This document shows positions 15,295-21,297 of a stretch of DNA of 21,297 bases, in pieces (the first letter of the stretch is position 1; every line of letters begins with the position of its first letter). The position numbers and the translations under genes were made by a program. Origin of the DNA: Bacteroidota bacterium. GTDB taxonomy: Bacteria > Bacteroidota > Bacteroidia > Sphingobacteriales > Sphingobacteriaceae. Where the stretch lies: contig JABDEQ010000046.1 of assembly GCA_013286985.1 (NCBI GenBank), positions 1 to 21,297 of the forward strand, written 5' to 3'. The notes beneath the pieces are model-generated. The model saw only the letters and a list, made by a program, of their open reading frames with translations. It searched no databases and had not been told where the DNA came from.

Positions 15295-16413
15295 TTGGAA
15301 ACATATATACGCGAAGCGCTATTTATTTTATTTCAAGTTTGCTTAATAATTCAATTATATTTTTTGGTTATTAATCAAAGTAAACTTAAAAAGTATATCC
15401 CCGCAGAGGAGCTACCTAAGCCGTTAATCCCGGTTTCCGTAATTATAAGTGCCCGTAATGAGGCGCCCAATTTACTGGTAAACTTACCCTTAATTCTGCA
15501 GCAAAATTACCCCGACTTTGAGGTTATAGTGATAAACGACTGCTCATATGATGGTACTGAAGAAGTTTTAAAGGGTTTTAAAGAAAACTATCCGGCGCTT
15601 AAGATTGTTACTATTACCGAGCATGACCGCTTTAAAACCGGAAAAAAATTCGCTTTAACATTGGGAATAAAGGCTGCCAAAAACGAACATTTGTTATTTA
15701 CGGATGCAGATTGTAAGCCAGCTTCGGAAGACTGGATCGCCAAAATGGCGGCTAATTTCGCACCCAATGTACAAATAGTTTTGGGCTATTCGCCGTATAA
15801 CAAAACCCGCAATTTTTTAAATCCGCTTGTTAGGTTTGAAACCATAAAATCAGCCATTAATTATTTATCGGCGGCGGTTAGGGGCGATGCTTATATGGGC
15901 GTTGGTCGCAATTTGGCCTATACCAAAACGCTGTTCTTTTCGGTAAAAGGATTTGCCGCTCATATGCACGTGCTGTCTGGCGATGATGATCTTTTTGTGA
16001 ATCAGAACGCTACACCAACCAATACAGTTATTGAAATTAGCCCCGAGTCATTTATTTACACCGATGCAAAAACATCTTTAGGGTCGCTGTTCCGTCAGAA
16101 AAAAAGACATATGGGGGCGGGTAAGTTATATAAAGGCAGGCATAAAATGGCACTCACCATTGATGCGCTGAGCGGTATAGTGTTTTATATTTTACTAACA
16201 TTGAGCTTAGTTTTCAACTTCGATCCCTTGTTAGCTTTAGGTTTGTTTATGTTTAGATTGATTATTCAATTAATCGTATATATTAAGCTATTTAAGCATT
16301 TAAAAGGTAAAGACTTGTTGTGGTGTCTGCCTTTTCTTGATATGATTTATTACATTTACCTTAATACTTTTGGCTTCATAGGCTCCTTTTTAAAAACTAA
16401 TCGATGGAAATAA
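15295..16413 (+). CDS. Family-2 glycosyltransferase, membrane-anchored
   Basis: 372 residues. An N-terminal helix (about 8-27) is followed by a GT-A catalytic domain: VSVIISARNEAPN (47-59), VIVINDCSYDGT (77-88), metal-binding TDADC (136-140), an SGDDDLFV motif (228-235) in the catalytic-base position, and RQKKRHMGAG (267-276) standing in for the QxxRW motif of processive enzymes. Two or three C-terminal helices follow (about 288-335, 350-365). It probably transfers a sugar to a lipid or envelope glycan; donor and acceptor are unknown. No ATG is available near the N-terminal helix, so a TTG at 15295 is taken as the start. Its end overlaps the sigma-factor gene by ten bases. Confidence 0.87.
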   Translation: METYIREALFILFQVCLIIQLYFLVINQSKLKKYIPAEELPKPLIPVSVIISARNEAPNLLVNLPLILQQNYPDFEVIVINDCSYDGTEEVLKGFKENYPALKIVTITEHDRFKTGKKFALTLGIKAAKNEHLLFTDADCKPASEDWIAKMAANFAPNVQIVLGYSPYNKTRNFLNPLVRFETIKSAINYLSAAVRGDAYMGVGRNLAYTKTLFFSVKGFAAHMHVLSGDDDLFVNQNATPTNTVIEISPESFIYTDAKTSLGSLFRQKKRHMGAGKLYKGRHKMALTIDALSGIVFYILLTLSLVFNFDPLLALGLFMFRLIIQLIVYIKLFKHLKGKDLLWCLPFLDMIYYIYLNTFGFIGSFLKTNRWK

Positions 16414-17009
16414 ATTCGAATTTTACTGAAAATGCAAAGAACGATTTTCACCTTGTTGTAAAAGCCAGACAAGGTGACCAGAAAGCCTACGCCGACCTGA
16501 TGCACAGGTATAAAGATTCAATTTATTTTATGGTGCTTAAAATGGTGAATAACAAAGAAGATGCAATGGATTTAACCGTTGAAACCTTTGCCAAAGCCTT
16601 TGAAAAACTGGAAAAATACCAACCTGACTATGCGTTCAGCACCTGGTTATTCAGAGTAGCTACTAATAATTGTATCGACTTTATCAGGAAAAAGAAATTG
16701 AACACCATGTCTATTCATGGTATGATTGATGAAGATGGCGAGGAAAAACAATTGCAAATTAAGGCTGATGTACTTAACCCTGAAGAGTCATCTATTAAAA
16801 AACAACAAACACAGGAACTGAAATTATTAATAGAGAGCTTACCTGCCCGTTACCGTAATTTGATCACACTACGTTATTTTGATGAGCTTTCGTACGAGGA
16901 AATAGCGCAGCAACTGGACCTGCCATTGGGCACCGTAAAGGCGCAGCTATTCAGGGCCAGGTATTTACTTGGAAATATTATTAACCGCTTTAACAGGGAT
17001 GACATCTGA
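16404..17009 (+). CDS. ECF-type RNA polymerase sigma factor
   Basis: 201 residues with the two domains of extracytoplasmic-function sigma factors. Region 2 (about 17-92) contains LMHRYKDSIYFMVLKMV, DAMDLTVETFAKAFEKLEKY and FSTWLFRVATNNCIDFIRKK. Region 4 (about 138-192) contains LPARYRNLITLRYFDELSYE and the helix-turn-helix EIAQQLDLPLGTVKAQLFRAR. No anti-sigma gene is adjacent. Both ends overlap neighbours: ten bases with the glycosyltransferase and eleven with rsmG, which suggests the three are translated from one message. Target promoters are unknown. Confidence 0.92.
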   Translation: MEINSNFTENAKNDFHLVVKARQGDQKAYADLMHRYKDSIYFMVLKMVNNKEDAMDLTVETFAKAFEKLEKYQPDYAFSTWLFRVATNNCIDFIRKKKLNTMSIHGMIDEDGEEKQLQIKADVLNPEESSIKKQQTQELKLLIESLPARYRNLITLRYFDELSYEEIAQQLDLPLGTVKAQLFRARYLLGNIINRFNRDDI

Positions 17010-17628
17010 TATCATATTAAAATATTTCCCCAACTTATCTGAAAAGCAACAACAGCAATTTAACAGACTTCCTGAGCTATATAACTACTGGAATAACCAG
17101 ATCAATGTAATATCCCGAAAGGATATTGATCTGCTTTTTGAACGTCATGTGCTGCACTCGCTGGGTATAGCTAAGGTTATAACATTTTTACCGGGCGAAA
17201 GCGTGTTGGATGTTGGAACCGGCGGTGGTTTCCCCGGTATTCCGTTGGCGATATTGTTTCCTAATACACAATTCTATTTGGTTGATTCCATAGGCAAAAA
17301 AATAAAGGTAGTGCAGGAAGTTGCGAAAGCACTCGACCTTAAGAACGTAAGAGCTTCCCACAACCGTGCCGAAGAAATAAAAGAACAGTTTGATTTTGTA
17401 GTATCGAGAGCGGTAACCCGGCTAAATGAATTTTATCCCTGGGTAAAAGGCAAGTTTAAAATTGATTCAAAAAATATTATACCTAACGGGATTCTCTATT
17501 TAAAAGGGGGCGATCTGGAAGAGGAAATTGCCGAATCGGGATTAAAAGTGCAGCAGTATTATCTTAAAGATTACTTTGAAGAGGAGTTTTTTGAAACCAA
17601 GCAGGTTATTTATGTCCGCGGTAAGTAA
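16999..17628 (+). CDS. rsmG: 16S rRNA (guanine-527-N7) methyltransferase
   Basis: 209 residues from the ATG at 16999, matching the RsmG/GidB family (about 207). It methylates N7 of G527 in 16S rRNA using S-adenosylmethionine. Motifs: NVISRKDIDLLFERHVLHSL (36-55), the SAM-binding loop VLDVGTGGGFPGIPLAI (69-85), VDSIGKKIKVV (95-105) and VVSRAVTRL (134-142). An in-frame TTG at 16969 would add ten residues lying wholly within the sigma-factor gene and is not favoured. Loss-of-function in this family is known to give low-level streptomycin resistance. Confidence 0.95.
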   Translation: MTSDIILKYFPNLSEKQQQQFNRLPELYNYWNNQINVISRKDIDLLFERHVLHSLGIAKVITFLPGESVLDVGTGGGFPGIPLAILFPNTQFYLVDSIGKKIKVVQEVAKALDLKNVRASHNRAEEIKEQFDFVVSRAVTRLNEFYPWVKGKFKIDSKNIIPNGILYLKGGDLEEEIAESGLKVQQYYLKDYFEEEFFETKQVIYVRGK

Positions 17629-17724
17629 TTGGTTTTGATTTGACCACCCAACTTTTTATAAGCATAAACTTTATTTTTATTTCTTATCCATTCCTCTTTT
17701 CCTATTTTAGGGGATAAAATATTT

Positions 17725-18825
17725 ATGTCTTTACATCACCAGGTCGCATTAACTTTTCTAAAAAATATAGGTCCTTCGTTAAGCAAAGTGCTGGTTAGCT
17801 ACTTTGGCGATGCTGAGAGTGTTTTTAAGGCATCGAACGCAAAATTATTGAAAGTGCCTGGTATTGGAGCAAAAACAATTGCCCAGTTAAATTTCAGTGA
17901 AGCACTTGCACTGGCAGAAAACGAGCTGAAATTTATTGAAAAGAATGGGGTTAATCCTTTATTTTTCACAGATAGTGCCTACCCCAAAAGACTAAAAAAT
18001 TGTAATGATTCACCTGTGCTTCTATATGCAAAAGGGAACGCCAATTTAAACGCACAGCATATAATAAGTATTGTAGGTACCCGTAGTGCTACCGAATACG
18101 GCAAGCAATTATGCAGGCAATTGGTTGAAGAATTACAGCAATATAATATATTAATTGTAAGCGGTTTGGCATTAGGAATTGATGTTGCTGCACATAAAGA
18201 AAGCCTCAGACTAAATGTGCCTACTTTGGGGGTACTTGCGCACGGGCTCGATAGGATATACCCAAGTCAAAATCGTGCAATTGCCGAAAAGATGCTGGAA
18301 AATGGTGGCCTGTTGACTGAATATCCTTCGGGAACTATCCCCGACAGGGAAAACTTCCCGCAGCGTAACCGGATTGTTGCCGGTATTGCAGACGCTACCA
18401 TAGTTGTTGAAGCGAGCGTAAAGGGCGGCGCATTAATCACTGCAGAAATTGCAAATTCCTATAACCGCGACGTTTTTGCATTTCCGGGTAGGGTTGGGGA
18501 TGATTTTTCTGAAGGTTGCAATTTCTTAGTCAGAAATAATAAGGCGGGTTTGCTTACCTGTGCTGCTGATTTAGCCTACAGTATGGGCTGGGAAAAAACA
18601 GATGCTGCGAAGCCTGTAATTGAACAATTTATGCTTCCCATTGATCTTTCTGCCGATGAACGATTAATATTTGATATTTTACAGCAACATAAAGCGCCTA
18701 TTGCAATTGATGATCTTACTATCAAAACAAATATGCCAACCAGTTTGCTTGCCATGAGCTTACTTAACATGGAAATGCAGGGGTATATCAGATCTTTACC
18801 GGGGAAAACTTATTGTATCAGTTAA
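17725..18825 (+). CDS. dprA: DNA-processing protein DprA
   Basis: 366 residues. DprA binds incoming single-stranded DNA and loads RecA during natural transformation. In order: an N-terminal helix-hairpin-helix region with LLKVPGIGAKTIAQL (about 41-55), the extended Rossmann fold with SIVGTRSATEYGKQL, IVSGLALGIDVAAHKES, GVLAHGLDRIYPSQNR, GGLLTEYPSG, FPQRNRIVAGIADATIVVEA and KGGALITAEIAN, then a C-terminal winged-helix-like DML1 domain (about 300-366). It starts 96 bases after rsmG and converges on the phosphatase gene. Its presence alone does not prove competence; no com genes are in the window. Confidence 0.96.
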   Translation: MSLHHQVALTFLKNIGPSLSKVLVSYFGDAESVFKASNAKLLKVPGIGAKTIAQLNFSEALALAENELKFIEKNGVNPLFFTDSAYPKRLKNCNDSPVLLYAKGNANLNAQHIISIVGTRSATEYGKQLCRQLVEELQQYNILIVSGLALGIDVAAHKESLRLNVPTLGVLAHGLDRIYPSQNRAIAEKMLENGGLLTEYPSGTIPDRENFPQRNRIVAGIADATIVVEASVKGGALITAEIANSYNRDVFAFPGRVGDDFSEGCNFLVRNNKAGLLTCAADLAYSMGWEKTDAAKPVIEQFMLPIDLSADERLIFDILQQHKAPIAIDDLTIKTNMPTSLLAMSLLNMEMQGYIRSLPGKTYCIS

Positions 18826-18928
18826 TTGGTGGTTAGTTAATTAGAGATTAGTTAAGCTGCTATTAGAGATCAGATAATTTGCAATTGTATAAATCAGGTT
18901 GTTTAATAACCTAATTACTAAGCTCTAA
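18826..18928. repeat. Short A/T-rich direct and inverted repeats between converging genes
   Basis: The 103 bases between dprA and the phosphatase contain repeated TTAGTTAATTAGAGATTAGTTAA-like units (18834-18857, with TATTAGAGAT again near 18860) and an opposite-strand relative, CTAATTACTAAGCTCTAATC, near 18910-18930. A small AGGTT/AACCT hairpin lies at about 18897-18913. The region probably ends transcription from both sides, but no strong G/C stem with a T tract is visible, so no terminator is called. Confidence 0.35.
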
Positions 18929-19405
18929 TCATTCTTTTGGCGAGCTATAATAAGTTAGTTTGCCGGTATCACCGCTTATCTCGACCCAGCTCTCGATTTC
19001 AAACTCAATTAAGGCTACGGTGCTCGTGTGCACTTCCCGCGCTTCACCGGTTAAATAGTAAAGTATCTGGCTAACGCCGGGATTATGACCAACTATAGCT
19101 ATGAAATCATATTCAGCGGGAAGTTCGTTAATTATTTTTAACCACGTTTGCCTGCTGGCTTCATAAATAGCATTATTTGATGTAGGGGTTGGCAGTTTAA
19201 AATGATCGGCAAATATTTCGGCAGTTGTTTTAGTGCGTAACGCAGGACTTGTAATAATAATTTGAGGAACTATTTTTTCGGTTTTTATTCTATCGGCCAT
19301 GAAAGCAGCATCCTGCATCCCGATGTATTTTAACGGCCTGTCAATATCTTTTCCGGCAGTTTCTTTTTCTGCTTTAGCATGCCTTATTAACAATAATTTT
19401 TTCAT
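18929..19405 (-). CDS. sixA: SixA-like histidine phosphatase
   Basis: 158 residues from the Met at 19405. The frame opens eight codons earlier at 19429, but the family begins directly with MKKLLLIRHAKAE, so the later start is chosen. It belongs to the histidine-phosphatase superfamily: the RHA motif with nucleophile His9, TSPALRTKTTAE in the second conserved block, and VGHNPGVSQ with the second active-site His. The short form, without an alpha-helical cap, resembles SixA, which removes phosphate from phosphohistidine in E. coli phosphorelay and PTS proteins; its substrate here is unknown. Confidence 0.88.
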   Translation of the reverse strand: MKKLLLIRHAKAEKETAGKDIDRPLKYIGMQDAAFMADRIKTEKIVPQIIITSPALRTKTTAEIFADHFKLPTPTSNNAIYEASRQTWLKIINELPAEYDFIAIVGHNPGVSQILYYLTGEAREVHTSTVALIEFEIESWVEISGDTGKLTYYSSPKE

Positions 19406-19554
19406 CGAGTTGTTAATTTTTCCTGTCACTAACCAGCTTTTTTCTAATGCTTTTCAGACTATAACGTCAGCACCAGGATATTATACAAAGTACAATTAAT
19501 TGCCGTTTAAATGAAATACAATTTTACTTTATTTGTTTCAGTTAAATATGAATT

Positions 19555-20586
19555 TTATAGTAAAAACTTATTTAAACCATTTATAACCATAGCCGGATCA
19601 ATATTATTAAGGCAAGCATAATCCTTACGAAAGCAGGGTTTGTTTCCGTATACAGAGCAAGGGCGGCATTCTATATCATCAGCAATTATATTTTCTTCAG
19701 ATTGGCCATAGCCTAAAAAACCAGCATAATAGTGTGTGGCACCCCATACCGAAACAACCGGTACGCCTTCCAGCGATGCCAGATGCATAGCTGCTGAATC
19801 CATGCTCATCATTACATCCAGTTGCCTGATGAGTAAAAGCTCCTGCTCCATTGTTAATTTATGGATAATAGAAGTAGCTTTTTGGTACTTTAATTCCCAT
19901 TGTTTACAAATTTCTTCCTCCAATAACGATCCGCCAAAAAGAAATAGCTGAACATCCTTTTTGTTAAAATATGCTATAATTTCCTCTGTTTTATCCAGTG
20001 GATAAATTTTGCCTTTATGCTTGGCAAACGGTGCAATGCCTATCCACGGTTTTGTTTTTTCGCCTGCAATTTTGTTTAATATATCGTTTACAATGATTGG
20101 TTTCTTAACCAGCTTATGATCTAAAACTATTGCAAATCCTAGCTTTCGAAAAACATCGGCGTATCGTTCAGTAGTTAGTTTTAAAGGCCTTAATACCTTA
20201 TCCGGAAAACGGGTTAGCAGTTTTTTTTCTGAACGCCCCTTGTCAACCGAGCGGCAAGTGAGGCCTGATAACTTGAAAAGAGTTCTTAATACTTTGGTAC
20301 GTAAATTATCATGAAGATCTGCCAAAGCATCATATTTACCTTGCTTTTTTAGGTCATTCATCAGCTTAATTAAGCCTTTGAAACCTTTATACTGCTGATT
20401 AACGTCGACCGGAAAGTAAGTAAGACGAGGGATATCGCTAAAAAAAGCAGCAAACTCCGGTCTTGAAACGTAGCTTACAGAAACCTCGGGATGTTGATCA
20501 ATGAGGGCTTTTATTACCGGCACAGTCATGGCAACATCGCCCATTGCCGAAAAGCGAATAACTAACAAATGTTTTTGTTCCGGCAT
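19555..20586 (-). CDS. Family-9 glycosyltransferase (heptosyltransferase-like)
   Basis: 343 residues with the GT-B fold of ADP-heptose:LPS heptosyltransferases. N-terminal LLVIRFSAMGDVAMTVPVI (8-26) is the family signature. The C-terminal half has WIGIAPFAKHKGKIYPL (about 181-197), then SMDSAAMHLASLEGVPVVSV and WGATHY, the nucleotide-sugar site. Several late cysteines (ECRPCSVYGNKPC) are typical of Bacteroidota members. It probably adds a heptose or other sugar to the LPS core, consistent with the nearby RfaE2 fragment, which makes ADP-heptose. Its ATG follows the stop of the DUF4254 C-terminal piece with no gap, so DUF4254 and this gene are normally co-transcribed. Confidence 0.92.
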   Translation of the reverse strand: MPEQKHLLVIRFSAMGDVAMTVPVIKALIDQHPEVSVSYVSRPEFAAFFSDIPRLTYFPVDVNQQYKGFKGLIKLMNDLKKQGKYDALADLHDNLRTKVLRTLFKLSGLTCRSVDKGRSEKKLLTRFPDKVLRPLKLTTERYADVFRKLGFAIVLDHKLVKKPIIVNDILNKIAGEKTKPWIGIAPFAKHKGKIYPLDKTEEIIAYFNKKDVQLFLFGGSLLEEEICKQWELKYQKATSIIHKLTMEQELLLIRQLDVMMSMDSAAMHLASLEGVPVVSVWGATHYYAGFLGYGQSEENIIADDIECRPCSVYGNKPCFRKDYACLNNIDPAMVINGLNKFLL

Positions 20587-20727
20587 CTATTTTTTGCTGT
20601 TATATAATACTGGGTTAAGCTCAGGATCATTATACATTTTCATCTGCCGATAAACCTTCATGTATTTATTGCCATTTTCAATATCCGCAAGGAGTTCATC
20701 AATGGCCAGAGACAGATCTTCCCGCTT
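20587..20727 (-). pseudogene. DUF4254 protein, C-terminal fragment only
   Basis: 46 codons plus stop on the minus strand, beginning [18 protein letters not shown] and ending with [18 protein letters not shown] recognise this as the conserved end of DUF4254 proteins, which in Bacteroidota sit next to family-9 glycosyltransferases. The frame is closed by a stop (TAA, minus strand) at 20730-20728, and the rest of the protein is missing upstream. Instead the DNA continues into RfaE2 sequence in the opposite orientation. The N-terminal half of a DUF4254 protein lies at 20977-21297 on the plus strand, so this is one half of a split or duplicated gene. Confidence 0.75.
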
Positions 20728-20961
20728 TTAGCAACGTTTTTTTTTGTTGACGCCATTGTTGTTTTTGAAGAAGATACTCCACTTAATTTGATCAGTGCTA
20801 TACTACCAGATATATTGGTTAAAGGTGCCGATTATGCTATTGAAAATATTGTTGGCGCCAAAGAAGTAATAGCAAATGGCGGTGAAGTAAAAACCATTAA
20901 CTTTGTAGAGGGATATTCCTCAACTTCCATTATCCAAAGGATAAAAGGAAAAACATCTTAA
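20725..20961 (+). pseudogene. rfaE2: RfaE2 (heptose-1-phosphate adenylyltransferase), C-terminal fragment
   Basis: The plus-strand frame reads [17 protein letters not shown], then [19 protein letters not shown] and [16 protein letters not shown] before TAA at 20959-20961. This is the C-terminal half of the nucleotidyltransferase that makes ADP-D-glycero-beta-D-manno-heptose for LPS (HldE C-terminal domain or RfaE2). The N-terminal half, including the HxGH nucleotide-binding motif and a start codon, is absent: upstream of about 20725 the DNA belongs to DUF4254 in the other orientation. The exact left edge is uncertain by several bases. It is followed 15 bases later by a DUF4254 start codon, the normal neighbour order. 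Confidence 0.8.
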
Positions 20962-20976
20962 TTTTATAAATACAAA

Positions 20977-21297
20977 ATGATTAGTGATCGCTGTAACCAG
21001 GTATTTGAGCAAGTTATTAAAGACTATCATCAATATAATGATATTAACAAAACCTGCGAAAATCCATATCAGGACGGCTTAATTGATAATCTGTTATATA
21101 CTAAGTGCTGGATTGATACAGCCCAATGGCATATGGAGGATGAAGTACGTGATCCGGATATTGCTCCTGTTGAAGCATTAAAATGGAAAAGGCGTATTGA
21201 TAGCTCCAACCAGGAACGTACCGATCTGGTGGAAGATATTGATACTTATTTTCTCGAGAAATTTAAAGATATAAAACCGGCTCCCTCAGCTAAAATA
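20977..21297 (+). CDS. DUF4254 protein, N-terminal half, runs off the window
   Basis: 107 codons from ATG with no stop before the window ends. It begins MISDRCNQVFEQVIKDYHQY and continues with NPYQDGLIDNLLYTKCWID, TAQWHMEDEVRDPDI and ALKWKRRIDSSNQERTDLVE. These are the conserved helices of DUF4254, a small all-helical Bacteroidota family of unknown function, usually about 200 residues. It follows the RfaE2 stop by 15 bases. The C-terminal end of a DUF4254 protein is found on the opposite strand at 20587-20727; the two pieces do not overlap in family coordinates, with roughly 50 residues missing between them, so they may come from one gene. Confidence 0.8.
   Translation, partial: MISDRCNQVFEQVIKDYHQYNDINKTCENPYQDGLIDNLLYTKCWIDTAQWHMEDEVRDPDIAPVEALKWKRRIDSSNQERTDLVEDIDTYFLEKFKDIKPAPSAKI

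Noticed and set aside
16969..16998. Upstream TTG start for rsmG
   Set aside because: The added residues lie within the sigma-factor gene's codons; the ATG at 16999 gives the normal family length.
17629..17724. Possible regulatory RNA or terminator between rsmG and dprA
   Set aside because: Only pyrimidine-rich A/T sequence with no stable stem; probably a simple spacer with the dprA promoter.
18826..18928. Possible CRISPR-like or tandem repeat array after dprA
   Set aside because: Repeat units are irregular, very short and A/T-rich with no spacers of fixed length and no cas genes.

Overview
The window reads as chromosomal DNA of a Bacteroidota bacterium, most likely a Sphingobacteriaceae member (Pedobacter/Mucilaginibacter type). 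Pointers are the fused SecDF, the RfaE2 / DUF4254 / family-9 glycosyltransferase group, a queuine tRNA-ribosyltransferase lacking the usual zinc cysteines, moderate-to-low GC, weak Shine-Dalgarno signals and several TAnnTTTG-type promoter boxes. Most genes are ordinary core functions. No rRNA, tRNA, CRISPR array or intact insertion sequence was seen. The taxonomic placement is inference from gene content.

Layout. 1-86: tail of a GNAT acetyltransferase on the + strand. 90-3057 (minus): a run of three small exported proteins, a YgiC-type ATP-grasp ligase and an HMG-CoA-lyase-family protein. Two of the small proteins are paralogues that end in an RGG(F/W)G(E/S)S motif resembling the C-terminus of E. 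coli YgiB, so this looks like a compact YgiB-YgiC system and is the most interesting intact locus here. 3104-4420: type II NADH dehydrogenase. 4531-7509: SecDF, with a clear terminator. 7732-9623 (minus): thyA, then a small antitoxin-like gene and a Doc toxin, then folA; the toxin-antitoxin pair sits inside the thymidylate/folate operon. 9908-10717 (+): ispE. 10750-11028: a two-helix LapA-like membrane protein.

11045-11972 is a long AT-rich gap without a supported gene, holding an inverted repeat, a GC-rich palindrome and a short direct repeat. 11973-15115 (minus): tgt, an LptF/LptG permease and an EamA transporter, packed end to end. 15295-17628 (+): a family-2 glycosyltransferase, an ECF sigma factor and rsmG in overlapping frames. 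17725-18825 (+): dprA. 18929-20586 (minus): a SixA-like phosphatase and a heptosyltransferase-like family-9 glycosyltransferase.

20587-21297 is anomalous. The C-terminal end of a DUF4254 protein lies on the minus strand just upstream of the glycosyltransferase. It is joined near 20722-20730 to the C-terminal part of RfaE2 on the plus strand, which is followed by the N-terminal half of a DUF4254 protein on the plus strand. This is a fold-back junction: either a real inversion or, more probably, a chimeric amplification or assembly product near a contig end.
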